Assembly: GCA_013540605.1 (NCBI GenBank)
Contig: JABVCK010000009.1
Span: 36,341-100,340 of the forward strand
Origin: Bacillota bacterium
Lineage (GTDB): Bacteria > Bacillota > Clostridia > Ch29
Direction: 5' to 3'
Length of the DNA: 64,000 bases
Below the pieces are notes generated by a model. That model made no database searches, was not told where the DNA came from, and saw only the letters and a list, made by a program, of their open reading frames with translations. How positions within the stretch are numbered: position 1 is the stretch's first letter; every line of letters begins with the position of its first letter. Position numbers and translations under genes: made by a program. Of the stretch, positions 34,829 to 45,778 are shown piece after piece.

Positions 34829-37369
34829 TTATAACCCCAAGTCGTTATTGAAAAGAAGGTCAATATTAAATTTAATTTTTTGCACATTACTGTCGATTTT
34901 TTCTTCTTCGTCAGCAAGGACTAGATAATAAGGCTTTGTTTTATCGTATTTGCCGCTTTTTAGAGTAAACTTTTCCTTGAAGGTACGGTCGGCAAATTCC
35001 TTTGAACGGCTGTCAGCGATAATAATATTCTCGTTGGAAATACGGTTTCCTTCTTCGTCAGCAAAATAAGCTTTCAGATGAACAGGTATCCACTTATCTT
35101 CGACAACCTCATTTTGGAAGAACTCCAAATAGGTAATCATACTTGTAATTTTCCGAGTTAGCGAAGTTAAAGATACGGAAACCTTTTTAACTTTAAGTTT
35201 ATCGCTGCCGCTGCGGTCATTTTTAAACTTAACTACAGGAATTACAACCTCCTGTAAGGAAGCTCCGCCATGCACATAGTTGTTACCTGTACCTGATACC
35301 TTATAGCAGTTTGTACCCTTAGGAATTACCGCATCAAGAGCCGAATCTTTCATAAGGTAGGACATTGAATAACGGCTTGTTCCGTCAATTTCTTTCTTAT
35401 CAGCAGTGAGTATAAAACGCTTTTTGGCAATAAGGTGTGGTATGAGTTCTTTAGGTGTTTTATCGTTCTCATTCAATGCTGTACGACGGTAGATAAAGCC
35501 GTGATCCGCAGTAACCAGAATATTTGTTGCATTGCCATCATTTTTAAGCTTTCTCACCAGCCATGTAAGCTCGCTAATAGATTGTTCAACAGCCTCAAAT
35601 ACCTGCTTCTCGGTTGATGAATTATCGCCTCGTCCGTCAATGTTGTTGTGATATACATAAACCAAATCCTGTCCCACTGTCAGAGTCCTTAACATTTCTT
35701 TAGACATGGTTTTTATCTCATCAAAGGTCATACACACGGATTTGGGATATTTGCTTTTCAATATTTCGGCCCTGTTCTCGGTACTTTTTGTCTGCATTCC
35801 ATCAACTAATATCTCGCCAGTATCAGAGATAGAAATATCTTCACCTGGAAGCAGCGCGGCCATTCCCAGCACTGTGTAGGAGGGGATTACGCCAAACATA
35901 GTATCAAGGCTTACTACGCCTTTATGTTCAGTGTTTAACTGGTCACAGAGTTCATGTGCCACTTCATACCGCAGCCCATCACTGATAATGACAAACAGCT
36001 TATCACCTCTTTGCAGGTAGGATGACACGACCCTTTTGCAAAAATTCTGCTGTGAGATTTCCGTAGACAATACCCACTGTGATCTCAACTCTGTAGTTGC
36101 CGCTTCCCACTTAACTGACAGCTCCGAAAGAAAGAAGTTGATATAGGTGTTCTCAATAAGCAGGAAAAGGGGTATGAAGTCGTCATTATTCTGGATGCGG
36201 TCATAGTGCAGTATAAACTTGCGGTAATAGGCATCAAAAAGGTAATACTCCTTTTTGTATCGCTCATACAGGTCAATCGCATTTCCGCCTTTAATTTCTT
36301 TTCCAAAGTAACGTTCAAGGGAAAGAAGTTTGGCAGCATAATAGAGAGCAGAATACTCATTTTCATAATTTTTATAAAAGTGACTCTTCCTTCTTTCTTT
36401 TATCTGCTTTATATACTTATCAAACTCACCGGCTTTATGAGTAAGATTTTCAAGCACTCTCCTGATAATTTCCCTGTCAAACAGGGGGAATGTGTCGGTT
36501 TCAATAAAGCACTCGGTATCGGTTTCCTTAATCAACGAGGGTAACTTTATATCTTCTGCGATACTTTCAGCAAGTTCAGTATAAGAGGGTATATTCTTAA
36601 AGTTTTCAATGAGCAAAAAAGCAGCATTGGCTGGAGTCTCGCCTACAAACTTCTTGAGGTTATCAGGAATGCTTCCTGTAAATGTAACGGACATATGCTT
36701 AAGGCACATTGATATAGCGAGCAGCTTTAAGTCTTTATCCTTGAGGGGATAGCCGTAGATATCCCCTGCAAGCCTCCAGACAGCATCCATATCGCCAAAC
36801 TTGCTAATATCAGTAATTAGCTTTCCATCGGCTAAAAGTCCGTCAGCCAAAACAGTCTTGAATACCCCTTCAAGGTCGGGGGCTGGAAGCTTGAGGAGAG
36901 CGGAAAGAACGGCAGTATCAATAATTTGCTCATTATATTTTGTAAGCCCATATGAGGAAAACTTCTTATATCTATCCTTATTGCCAAAAAATACAGCATA
37001 TTTCTTTATTACAGTTCGAAGGGACGGGTCAATTTTCAAGTCTCTCATAATCACCGTAGTGGAATCCGCAGAGAATTCCTTTGAGTATTTCAGTATGTCA
37101 ATAAGGAAGTTATCCCTTGGTTGCGGTTTAGGGCAAGGGGAATAGACCAGAAAATTAGTTTCCGGCTCTTCCACCTCAATTAAGTATTTTATATAAAAGG
37201 AGTTATTGTTTATAGCAAGCAGTTTCGCAGACTTTAACTCTATTTCGGCGATCCTTTCCTTAAACTCTCCATCATCGTCATACCAAAAAACAATATTTCT
37301 CTTCTGTCCGTCCTTTGGTTTGGCGGAGAGCATGGCATTTAGAACGTTTTGTACTTCAGTAAGATTCAT
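34829..37369 (-). CDS. pglZ: BREX type 1 PglZ (type A) alkaline-phosphatase-fold protein
   Basis: 846 residues. The central alkaline phosphatase/nuclease fold shows the metal-binding strands FVIISDGLRYEVA and ILVTADHGFIYRR, as in PglZ type A; the N-terminal part is mostly helical, the C-terminal end beta-rich. PglZ is essential for BREX and binds BrxB. ATG with GGAG upstream. Between pglX and brxL. Confidence 0.93.
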   Translation of the reverse strand: MNLTEVQNVLNAMLSAKPKDGQKRNIVFWYDDDGEFKERIAEIELKSAKLLAINNNSFYIKYLIEVEEPETNFLVYSPCPKPQPRDNFLIDILKYSKEFSADSTTVIMRDLKIDPSLRTVIKKYAVFFGNKDRYKKFSSYGLTKYNEQIIDTAVLSALLKLPAPDLEGVFKTVLADGLLADGKLITDISKFGDMDAVWRLAGDIYGYPLKDKDLKLLAISMCLKHMSVTFTGSIPDNLKKFVGETPANAAFLLIENFKNIPSYTELAESIAEDIKLPSLIKETDTECFIETDTFPLFDREIIRRVLENLTHKAGEFDKYIKQIKERRKSHFYKNYENEYSALYYAAKLLSLERYFGKEIKGGNAIDLYERYKKEYYLFDAYYRKFILHYDRIQNNDDFIPLFLLIENTYINFFLSELSVKWEAATTELRSQWVLSTEISQQNFCKRVVSSYLQRGDKLFVIISDGLRYEVAHELCDQLNTEHKGVVSLDTMFGVIPSYTVLGMAALLPGEDISISDTGEILVDGMQTKSTENRAEILKSKYPKSVCMTFDEIKTMSKEMLRTLTVGQDLVYVYHNNIDGRGDNSSTEKQVFEAVEQSISELTWLVRKLKNDGNATNILVTADHGFIYRRTALNENDKTPKELIPHLIAKKRFILTADKKEIDGTSRYSMSYLMKDSALDAVIPKGTNCYKVSGTGNNYVHGGASLQEVVIPVVKFKNDRSGSDKLKVKKVSVSLTSLTRKITSMITYLEFFQNEVVEDKWIPVHLKAYFADEEGNRISNENIIIADSRSKEFADRTFKEKFTLKSGKYDKTKPYYLVLADEEEKIDSNVQKIKFNIDLLFNNDLGL

Positions 37370-37423
37370 ATACCTTCAACTCCTATAATTGTGGGCATTT
37401 CCCATAGAGAAGTGTCCCCATAC

Positions 37424-40400
37424 TTAAATCTTTGTCAGCAGGTTTGCAGCAACGAAAGGCTTGCCGTTCTCTACAACCTCAACATTCTGATATTTCTGAT
37501 AGTTTACCGCAACACCGTCATCAAGGTCAAGCTTTATAGGGCGACTTGCTATATGGGCTATTACGGGGTCATATTTCATTATCTCGGCGGTCTTCTTCTG
37601 CAAGTCTTCCTTCTGTTTGCGGTAGGAAGCCCTTTCGGATGCCGTTAGAGTGTCCTCCCGCATTTGCTCTATCCGCTTGATTTCACCTTCATAAGCCCTC
37701 ATAAGCGGATGGAGATAGTCTGTCCTCACGCGGGCAGGGGTGAATTCGTCCATGCGGTGCAGATAGACAAGCGCCTTCATCGCTCCAGCAGGTCCGGTTT
37801 CAAATTGCCAGTAGATAGGCCTCTTCTTATAAACCTTGCAGTGGTCTTTAAAGAAGTCATTGAAGAAGTATTCTCTTATTGCCTGCCTTGCCGTTTTGGT
37901 CGACGCAGGCTTCAATGCCTTTGCAATAAACGCAAGGTTTTCTTCCAGGTTTTCGGCGCCATAAACCTTTTCCACAAACTCTATAAATCGGGATACGATA
38001 TCATTCTCAAAATAGTCCTGATCGGTTACAGGGATTATATTATCCTCGTCAGGAATAAAGGTGCTATAAGCGCCTTTGTCAAATGTCCCGCCAGCAAAAA
38101 TTAGCCCTTCACGGTCAAGACTATAGCGGCCGAACATACAGCCGACGGCATAGGAAATAAGAGACCTTATATCACGGTCAAGCTCCGCACGGCGGACGGT
38201 GATATCTTCATCTGCCAGTTCTGGTGTAAGCTCGTCCTGCAAGCCGTAGATTTCAATAAATATGCGGTTTAACTCTTCCTCGTTGGCTTTAAGCTTTTTA
38301 AACCTTTCATCGGCAACGGCCTCCCAGGTTTTATAAGCTTCTTCTATCCTGCCGGCCTTATACCTGACAAGAGGGTGAATCTTAAAATCCCAAGAAGTCT
38401 CAAAATCATCCCAATCGGCACGGGATAAACATATATTTTGTTTAACAAGATTATCTATATATCCTTTGTGTGTTTGAGATAAAAATATTGGTAGTTTAGC
38501 AATAACACCACAGCCTGTATTGATTGTTGGATTAATTATTTTAATAAATTCATTAATGATTTTTGTATTTAGTATCCCAGCAAAATAATAATAATTATCT
38601 TCGTCAAATGTGAATAATCCATTTGCACCTGAATCAAAAATCATCCCATAATCATAACAGCGAACACCAAAAGTATTCATCGTAACTCCAGACCATGTAA
38701 TACCTCTTTTGAAGTAATAATGTTCATTACTAATTTTCCAACCTAAATTATCTCCAAGTTGTGGATATTGAAGTTTAGTATTTTTTTTGATTTCAAAGCC
38801 ATTATTTTCCCAATTTACCAAATATTCATTATTCCCGTACCACTTTCTAAATGTTCCTCCCTTGCAATAAGGAAACCACTTTAATTTACTTCTTTGTGCT
38901 AATTCTGCTGATTGAAAATTGAATCCTACTTTTTTTATGGAAACTTCAAACCAATAACGTAAGAATCTTTCATTATCTCCAGTTCTCATTCCAATGCAAG
39001 AGTCCGCAAATTCTTTTATTGTCTTACTTTCAGTAAAAATTTTTATTAATTTATTGCTAATCCAGTAGGCAATAGTGTTACCAGGTATCTTTTCAAAATT
39101 TACACTATTACATTTATATAAATATCCACAATTACTATCTGCAATAGCATGCAAAGTCCCTGTTTCTTTCTCGGCAGCTGAATCAAAATCTACAAGCCTT
39201 ACATATTCACCCATATAATCAGGGATACTCTCATTCTTCAGCACAAATGCCACAGACTGGACTACCTCGCCGCTGATTTCCTCAAAGGTACGAGGACCCA
39301 AATGGAGCATTGAAGTTATTGTTTGAGTCTGGACAACCTTACGCCTTAATTTTTCAAAACTTGCCAGAAACATCCAGCTATGCTGATTTATCATAGCTAA
39401 ATAACCGCCTGGTTTTAATAGTGGCAACTCCATAAACACCGCAAACAGGTCGGATTTTGAATCAGGGTAATTGTCCTTTACATAGTCGGAGAGCAAAGGA
39501 GACATACCCTTTCCGAGATATGGAGGGTTGGTTATATAAACATCATATTTCTGCGAGAGAATCTTTGCCTGTCTGATAAGGTCAGGCATATCCTTCGCAA
39601 CCTGATTTACGAACATAGATTCAAATATATCCATTGCTCCTTGATGTATAATTTCATCAAGGTAAGCCGAAAGCCCATCATAGTCCATAGGTTCAACCTT
39701 AATTATGGACCCATACTCACGGGCATTGTAGAAAGTTTTAATTAAGTACTCAGCAGTCAGTTTATGACAATCGTCAAATTTCAATTGGCTTTGAAAGGGT
39801 ATTATAATTGAGGAAATCCCATTTGACTCTTTTATTGCGCAGACATTGACGGTTAGAGGCTCTCCCTTTCTAAAAAGCCTCCTATTTTTACTCCTCGCCT
39901 TCATAATCAAAGCGAAATAGGCGAGCTGGGCTGCACGTTCATCGATGTCAATCCCGTAAAGATTCTTCTCAAGTATAAGCTGGGGGATATCCCTTTCAGG
40001 ATAACCGCAAGAAACATAGATATCATAGAGCACGTCAAAGGCATAGACCAACATATGCCCGCTACCACAGGCAGGGTCTATAATTTTTATTTCCTCAGGG
40101 GAGAGCTTGCTTCCGTCTTTTATAAGCTCTCCGTCAAGGTAATATTTCCAGTTGTTCTTAACAGGCGAATTTTCGTCTCCCTTTTCAAGCCATAGCCTGC
40201 CCAAAGAGTTTTCTACAAGATATTTAACGATCCAATCAGGAGTAAAAAGCTGTGTTTTTGCAGGCAGATTGTCTTTGGACACCTTCTTGCCTTTTGCCAC
40301 TGCCTCGTCAACCTGTGCTTTCTTTTCGGAAATATAAAATTGATACAACCACCCTATAATCTCAACCTGATTGGTGAAATCTTCTTCGGGTATGCCTGTA

Positions 40401-40975
40401 ACAAGCAGATTGATGATGCCCCCCTCTGTATAAAGGTGGTCTGGAAGCAAAAGCTCCGTATAATCGGAAATCTTCTCGAACATATTGGGCATTATATTTG
40501 AGAGTTTATTGCATAGGTTAATGAGTATGGTCTTATATAAGCCTTCAACATCCCCTTTATCAAGGCAGGAGTAGTACACTTCCGGAGATACAAGCTCTAA
40601 ATCCTTTGAGGCAGAGATAATCTCTGGTTCATCCTTTTCATCTACGCCTGCAAGCACCTTTGTATGGATATTAAATGGCATATACCCGTTTACTTCCATA
40701 AAACGCAGGGCAATAAAGCGGTTAAACCATGTGTATGCAACTTCCTCCACTACATTCTCAAAGCCTTTATGCTCAACTGCATTTACAAGCTGACGGTACT
40801 GTGCGAGGGTAATCTTGTCGTACACCTTACCCCTGACACGGAAACCGTCGCCAAAGAGTTCGATTTTCTTTATTTCTTTTTCCGTGATGCCATAAATGGC
40901 GGCTCTATCTTTAACCTGTTCCTTAAGCCGTGTCCTTGCAGTTACGGCAAAATTGCGAATCGCTGATTTATTCAT
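37424..40975 (-). CDS. pglX: BREX type 1 adenine-specific methyltransferase PglX
   Basis: About 1183 residues. Methylates a non-palindromic site to mark self DNA. SAM motif DPACGSGHMLVY (about 310) and catalytic NPPYLGKGM (about 500) are seen; the N terminus MNKSAIRNFAV is typical of PglX, so the ATG at 40975 is preferred to 41002. The stretch coding for roughly residues 610-860 (about 38,400-39,160) is far richer in A+T than the rest and lies where the target-recognition domain is expected, suggesting an exchanged specificity module. No premature stop or frameshift, so phase-off is not evident. Confidence 0.93.
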   Translation of the reverse strand: MNKSAIRNFAVTARTRLKEQVKDRAAIYGITEKEIKKIELFGDGFRVRGKVYDKITLAQYRQLVNAVEHKGFENVVEEVAYTWFNRFIALRFMEVNGYMPFNIHTKVLAGVDEKDEPEIISASKDLELVSPEVYYSCLDKGDVEGLYKTILINLCNKLSNIMPNMFEKISDYTELLLPDHLYTEGGIINLLVTGIPEEDFTNQVEIIGWLYQFYISEKKAQVDEAVAKGKKVSKDNLPAKTQLFTPDWIVKYLVENSLGRLWLEKGDENSPVKNNWKYYLDGELIKDGSKLSPEEIKIIDPACGSGHMLVYAFDVLYDIYVSCGYPERDIPQLILEKNLYGIDIDERAAQLAYFALIMKARSKNRRLFRKGEPLTVNVCAIKESNGISSIIIPFQSQLKFDDCHKLTAEYLIKTFYNAREYGSIIKVEPMDYDGLSAYLDEIIHQGAMDIFESMFVNQVAKDMPDLIRQAKILSQKYDVYITNPPYLGKGMSPLLSDYVKDNYPDSKSDLFAVFMELPLLKPGGYLAMINQHSWMFLASFEKLRRKVVQTQTITSMLHLGPRTFEEISGEVVQSVAFVLKNESIPDYMGEYVRLVDFDSAAEKETGTLHAIADSNCGYLYKCNSVNFEKIPGNTIAYWISNKLIKIFTESKTIKEFADSCIGMRTGDNERFLRYWFEVSIKKVGFNFQSAELAQRSKLKWFPYCKGGTFRKWYGNNEYLVNWENNGFEIKKNTKLQYPQLGDNLGWKISNEHYYFKRGITWSGVTMNTFGVRCYDYGMIFDSGANGLFTFDEDNYYYFAGILNTKIINEFIKIINPTINTGCGVIAKLPIFLSQTHKGYIDNLVKQNICLSRADWDDFETSWDFKIHPLVRYKAGRIEEAYKTWEAVADERFKKLKANEEELNRIFIEIYGLQDELTPELADEDITVRRAELDRDIRSLISYAVGCMFGRYSLDREGLIFAGGTFDKGAYSTFIPDEDNIIPVTDQDYFENDIVSRFIEFVEKVYGAENLEENLAFIAKALKPASTKTARQAIREYFFNDFFKDHCKVYKKRPIYWQFETGPAGAMKALVYLHRMDEFTPARVRTDYLHPLMRAYEGEIKRIEQMREDTLTASERASYRKQKEDLQKKTAEIMKYDPVIAHIASRPIKLDLDDGVAVNYQKYQNVEVVENGKPFVAANLLTKI

Positions 40976-41026
40976 TGGCTTATCCACCACCATCCATTCC
41001 ATTTGCTATCAGCTTACTAACAATAT

Positions 41027-44000
41027 TTACACAAGCTTTATAACAGTATCCGTGGTTAGCTTTTCCTTCAGCTTGAGCCTTATTTCTCCAAGAAGCCGGT
41101 CTATATCCTCGTCATTCCTTATGAGCCAGGTTTCTGTGAAGAGTTCACCGACGGTTACATTTACAGTCTTACTTGTCTTGTATCCATGAGCAGGAGTATT
41201 ATTGCCTTCTCCTACACCTGATGCAATTGATCCAGATTGGCTGTTACGCTTTTTGTATTCTGCATTAATTTTCTCTATCAGCCGTATCTTGAGCCTGTCG
41301 CTCTCGGTTTTCATAGCAATCGCTTCATACATATTGTTTGCATGGTTAATCCTATAGAGAAGTTCCTCAAACTCCTTCTTGCTTTCAGACCTCAACTGTT
41401 CACTGGCTGAAAGCATATCAAGTTCTTTTTGAACCTTCAGGTAATCACCTTCTATCGTCTTCTTAACAGGGGCACACTCTTTCTCCAGCAATATCGAAAA
41501 CTCCGTCCTGAAATTCTCTATAAGGTCAGGGAGCTTGATAATCTGCGAGTAGGGAGAAGAGGACTTTACAATACCCTCAATCTGCTTTATTATATTCACA
41601 GCTGCCGTACTATCGGTAAAGTAGGTACGGTTTGCTTCAAAAAGAGATAGCATATTCAGTGCCTTTTTGAATATCTCTTTCTGGCTTCCATTAAAGAATT
41701 TCTTTATATCCGATGCTTTTTCTTCGTAATCAAGCAAATCGTCGGAAAGTTCCTTCAATCGGTTGAAGAACTCCGTTGGATCCTTTATCTTTAATATCTC
41801 ATAGAATATTTTCCTGCCTTCTTCAAGAATCTGTTTACCTGGGTAAGCAGCCTCCTTATATTCGCCAAGAAGATCAATGATGGTATCATGTTCCCCCTGG
41901 CAGAGTTCCTTAAAGCTTGCCATAAGCCCGTCCTCGTCATTAGGGAGGGCTGTGCGGTTAAACAGCTCTTTTGCAAGGGATTTTACATTATTCAACAGGT
42001 GAGTTGGCGTTTTTGCCCTGATCTTCACCAGCACCCTCTCGACATAATCCCTTTTAGTGAGGTAGTTTGTTACCTGTGGATTGGAGGCTTCTATATACTC
42101 ACTGCCATAAATAAGCCGTATCTCCTGCTCACGGAGGAGCACAGCGATAAGGCTTTGAATATCAAGCTCGCGGTATCCGTAGGGAGCCTTTGAATATAGG
42201 TCAAGTATGGTTTTTACAGTAGTAGGTATATTCCTTTCGCTATTCCTTGTGAGGAAAGCGGACAGCTCTTCTATCGCAAGTTTGTTAGGGTCTTCGTCAT
42301 CCTGCGTATCGCCAAGCTTCATTTGCCTGTTGTCCTTCATAAGAAGGCCAGCAAGTTCGGCAGTTGTTTCTGTAAACTTCTTAATGTAGTGGAGTTTTGT
42401 ATAGATGCCCTCGATAAGCACCTTGAAACTGTCCGAAATCCTTTCCTGAACACTTTTTTCCCGGATATCAATCTTATTTCCCAGGACAAAGATATCGGCC
42501 TTTTTCAAAGCCTCAATAAGCTGGTCACGGCTTCTCTCTTTTCTGGTTCTGATTTCCGCTGTCTTGCTTGCTTTTATAAGCTCAACTTCTTCGGTTGCAA
42601 GTATGCCGCTCTTGCGACGGAGGAAAATCTCAATCTTCATTGCTTTTTCCATTTCCTCAATAAAGCTTGTATCATCAGGCAGTTTGATTACAATTGCATT
42701 ACCTTGATACGAAAGCAACTTGAGTCCTGTATCGCTTGTATCCCCAGAATAATAAGGAGTGAGTATCCTTAATGCAAGCTCTTCCTTCTGGGTGCCACGA
42801 GGTCTGTCATCTATTATCTGGTTATAGCCAAAGTCATATCTGCTGTATTTGAACTTGCGGTCAGGATAAATGCCGCCAAATATCTCTTCACCGATTTTGT
42901 CAATCAATTCGCCCGAATCAATGGCAATATTCTGGATTTCCTTGTTGATATCCTGCTCCTCGTTGGTGAGGAATATATACCGATCGCCATTCTTCTGTAT
43001 CAAGGTCTCCTTTTCAAGACGGCGCAAAGCGCTGTCAATTTGCTTTTTAAGGGTGAGCTTATCCTCATCCACGGAAGCAAGCATTACTGCCGACAGGTTA
43101 TCAATGTTTGCGGGCAGTTCCTTAACGTACTTAATCATAAACAGCACTTTCAGCACATCAATATCAAACGGCTTTTCCAGATTGTCGTTCCTTTCAGCCC
43201 TGTCAATGACTATCTTAATGTTGTGATCCAAAAACTTATCTATGGTGTCATAGAAGGCATGAAGGGGGATAAGCGTACCAAGTTCTTTATCAAGATATTT
43301 TGCAGCGGACTCCTGAAAGCCGCTTAATAAGCTCCTTTCACCCTCGGCCAAATGCTTGCCGCTTGCACCATGCAGACGGATACCGTTAAAAATCGACTGT
43401 ACAAGGTGGAACTGGTAAGGCACGAAGGGGTAGACTGCGGCGAAATCCGTTGCATTTTTATAAATCTTCATTTCTGCTGAGTCGGCAGAGAATGAAAGCT
43501 GGTTTTTTAATATTGCTTCCTTGTCCTCAAAGTAGAGTTCCAGGGTTTCACGGACAGCATCCTTTTTCTCCAACAGCCTGCGCTTAATTACTTCGTCAAC
43601 ATTGGCACTGGAAAGGGACAGTCTTGTATCAAAGCGGCCAAGAATTTTAGAAAATTGGTCGCTTTTTACCTTTATAATGCTGTCTATATCCTGCTGGGAA
43701 GTACAGATAACCCAGGCTTTTCCGCCGCACTGCGTTCCAAGTGCTTCAACTACGGTTTGCAGATTAAGGAGTAGGTCTGTATTATCACCAATATATTGGC
43801 CTATTTCGTCGCACAAAAAGACGACATGGTGGTTTCTCGGTTTGCTTTCAATGTATTCACGGACTCTTTGGGCAAACTTCTCTACAGACAAGCTATAGGT
43901 GGATTCGCACTTCTCATACCAGTTTCGGGCTGATACCGTACTCATTTTTGTAGTTTGTGCCAGCGCCTCAACGATATTGTCGCCCTCAAAATAAAAGTCA

Positions 44001-44593
44001 TTTCTGGCATCGATCCAAGTCTGGCCAGATAATTCTAAAAACTTCTGCTTGAAAGCATCAAATGTTCCATCTTTGCTCATCTGATACTCAATTTCTGCTA
44101 CCCACGGCATGCTTCCACAGAAACCCTGCATTTCATTGAAGACTTTCATAAAAACCTTAACGATAGCGTCTTTATTGAGTTTAGAATCAGAATCCGCTTT
44201 ATAGTCAATATTGAATAAAATGACATCGGAACTTATGTCTCCTGCAAGCTTCATGTTTGCAAGAAGGGCGGGATTTTCTATTTTTTCATCAAAGAAGGAA
44301 ACAGCCTTCTTGCCTCGTACTTCAACATTCTTCAATAGATAAGAAAGAATTTTAAGGAAGTGGGATTTACCGCTTCCGAAAAAGCCTGAAATCCAGCACC
44401 CCATTTTATCCGTCCGTCCATTTATGCTTTTTATGTATGCTCCAAAGAAAGTATCAAGGTGCCTGTAAAGCTCACGAGTGACTACATACTCTTCGAGATC
44501 GTTATCAATGATGTTTTCTTCACATTGGTCGACCTTGATAACGCCTTGAATCTCCCTAGTTATGTCCTTCTCGAACATATTTCTAATGTTCAT
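41027..44593 (-). CDS. brxC: BREX type 1 ATPase BrxC
   Basis: About 1188 residues. P-loop GFFGSGKSHFLKIL near residue 75 and Walker B VVFLCDEIGQYIG identify BrxC/PglY, a large ATPase that assembles with BrxB, PglZ and PglX. Long charged helical stretches fill the C-terminal half; the end (TAHGYKTSKTVNVTVGELF) matches the BrxC tail region. ATG at 44593 chosen for the GAGGGTG upstream. 13 bases after brxB. Confidence 0.93.
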   Translation of the reverse strand: MNIRNMFEKDITREIQGVIKVDQCEENIIDNDLEEYVVTRELYRHLDTFFGAYIKSINGRTDKMGCWISGFFGSGKSHFLKILSYLLKNVEVRGKKAVSFFDEKIENPALLANMKLAGDISSDVILFNIDYKADSDSKLNKDAIVKVFMKVFNEMQGFCGSMPWVAEIEYQMSKDGTFDAFKQKFLELSGQTWIDARNDFYFEGDNIVEALAQTTKMSTVSARNWYEKCESTYSLSVEKFAQRVREYIESKPRNHHVVFLCDEIGQYIGDNTDLLLNLQTVVEALGTQCGGKAWVICTSQQDIDSIIKVKSDQFSKILGRFDTRLSLSSANVDEVIKRRLLEKKDAVRETLELYFEDKEAILKNQLSFSADSAEMKIYKNATDFAAVYPFVPYQFHLVQSIFNGIRLHGASGKHLAEGERSLLSGFQESAAKYLDKELGTLIPLHAFYDTIDKFLDHNIKIVIDRAERNDNLEKPFDIDVLKVLFMIKYVKELPANIDNLSAVMLASVDEDKLTLKKQIDSALRRLEKETLIQKNGDRYIFLTNEEQDINKEIQNIAIDSGELIDKIGEEIFGGIYPDRKFKYSRYDFGYNQIIDDRPRGTQKEELALRILTPYYSGDTSDTGLKLLSYQGNAIVIKLPDDTSFIEEMEKAMKIEIFLRRKSGILATEEVELIKASKTAEIRTRKERSRDQLIEALKKADIFVLGNKIDIREKSVQERISDSFKVLIEGIYTKLHYIKKFTETTAELAGLLMKDNRQMKLGDTQDDEDPNKLAIEELSAFLTRNSERNIPTTVKTILDLYSKAPYGYRELDIQSLIAVLLREQEIRLIYGSEYIEASNPQVTNYLTKRDYVERVLVKIRAKTPTHLLNNVKSLAKELFNRTALPNDEDGLMASFKELCQGEHDTIIDLLGEYKEAAYPGKQILEEGRKIFYEILKIKDPTEFFNRLKELSDDLLDYEEKASDIKKFFNGSQKEIFKKALNMLSLFEANRTYFTDSTAAVNIIKQIEGIVKSSSPYSQIIKLPDLIENFRTEFSILLEKECAPVKKTIEGDYLKVQKELDMLSASEQLRSESKKEFEELLYRINHANNMYEAIAMKTESDRLKIRLIEKINAEYKKRNSQSGSIASGVGEGNNTPAHGYKTSKTVNVTVGELFTETWLIRNDEDIDRLLGEIRLKLKEKLTTDTVIKLV

Positions 44594-44606
44594 AAACAAA
44601 TCACCC

Positions 44607-45164
44607 TCACCTTTCTATCAGTCTGAAAGCTCTATAATAGTTGTCATCTTTGATTTCATCAAACAGTTTGAGGGACAAGCCGTCATATGTGCCTGGGAAA
44701 AACATCACAAGGGGCACATTTATCGCTGAATGCAGGTTATTCAGGATAGTATGCGACCTTATGAACGGAAAAGCCTTTCCAACTCCAGTCAGGAATACTA
44801 TGTTACCATCGGTAACGCCGCTCTTAATTGTCTCGACAACTAAATCATTTGGAAGGGTCAGGCGAAGGGTTTTCTTTATTGGATTGACAATTGCTTCTGA
44901 CCTTTTTGCTGATTCCATTTCAAATACCTTTTCCAAGTACCCTTTTGCCCGAAGGATGTTAATCATGATGGCATACAGGTCGAATACCTTTATAGCGGGC
45001 ATTTCCTTCGCAAGAAAATCGATATGGGCACGGACAATATGCTCGTCCTTTGGATCGTAGTCAAATATATGGAAGTTTATTTCATTTCCGGTTCCTCTAT
45101 TTTCACGGAATTGCTTCTTTGATATTTCAGGTAATATTCTATCCAATCTTTCATATATGGTCAT
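44607..45164 (-). CDS. brxB: BREX protein BrxB (DUF1788)
   Basis: 185 residues. DUF1788 features: FHIFDYDPKDEHIVRAHIDFL near the N terminus, VFLTGVGKAFPFIRSH, and the MFFPGTYDG...LKLFDEIKDDNYYRAF C-terminal end. BrxB is a small core BREX factor reported to contact PglZ. The ATG at 45164 is used; the longer frame would overlap brxA. Confidence 0.92.
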   Translation of the reverse strand: MTIYERLDRILPEISKKQFRENRGTGNEINFHIFDYDPKDEHIVRAHIDFLAKEMPAIKVFDLYAIMINILRAKGYLEKVFEMESAKRSEAIVNPIKKTLRLTLPNDLVVETIKSGVTDGNIVFLTGVGKAFPFIRSHTILNNLHSAINVPLVMFFPGTYDGLSLKLFDEIKDDNYYRAFRLIER

Positions 45165-45181
45165 TGTTTCACCTACTCCCG

Positions 45182-45763
45182 TTATTCGAGGCACATAGCC
45201 TTCCTATGCTGTTCGGAGAACAATCTGCTAACTTCCTTCTCTATAAGCGGTGGTGTTATCTCCAGGCTGTTATCACATTTCTTTGCAAAACCTGATTCCA
45301 ACAAGGCCTTTTTATAAGCATTTCGCAACTGGCGAAGGTTCTTGTCCTTCCAATTAGCCACTATACTACTTACTGCAGCCTTTCTATGGAAGAAAACCAT
45401 AAAATCTGAATCGTAAATGAAGTGTTCTCCTATTGAATGCTTGTCTGCATATACTTCATTAAAAAACTCGAAAAAGAGCAGATCAACATTCAACAATGCA
45501 TATAGAGCCACTGCTTTTGCAGTTTCCATACTGCCATTAGCCAGAACATTTAATAGTTCAGGGGGCAGTGTTCTTAATCGAGTTAATATTTTAGTGGCAA
45601 GGGCACGTTTCCTCCGCTCTTTTACCACTTGAAATATGTTCTCGGTTTCAGATTGCTGTATTATTGCTTTATCATCAAGTCCATTAACCTTCAATGAGGC
45701 TGCCTTTCTCATTTCATTGAAGAGCAATGGCATTTCCTTCAAAGTAGAAGAGTACCTTAACAT
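45182..45763 (-). CDS. brxA: BREX protein BrxA (DUF1819)
   Basis: 193 residues. DUF1819 pattern: a basic helical start (KERRKRALATKILTRLRTLP), ALYALLNVDLLFFEFFNEV, and a C-terminal WKDKNLRQLRNAYKKALLESG. BrxA is a DNA-binding, two-winged-helix type BREX component. 17 bases before brxB and 15 after the small first ORF. Confidence 0.92.
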   Translation of the reverse strand: MLRYSSTLKEMPLLFNEMRKAASLKVNGLDDKAIIQQSETENIFQVVKERRKRALATKILTRLRTLPPELLNVLANGSMETAKAVALYALLNVDLLFFEFFNEVYADKHSIGEHFIYDSDFMVFFHRKAAVSSIVANWKDKNLRQLRNAYKKALLESGFAKKCDNSLEITPPLIEKEVSRLFSEQHRKAMCLE

Positions 45764-45778
45764 ATGTTCCTCCTATTT

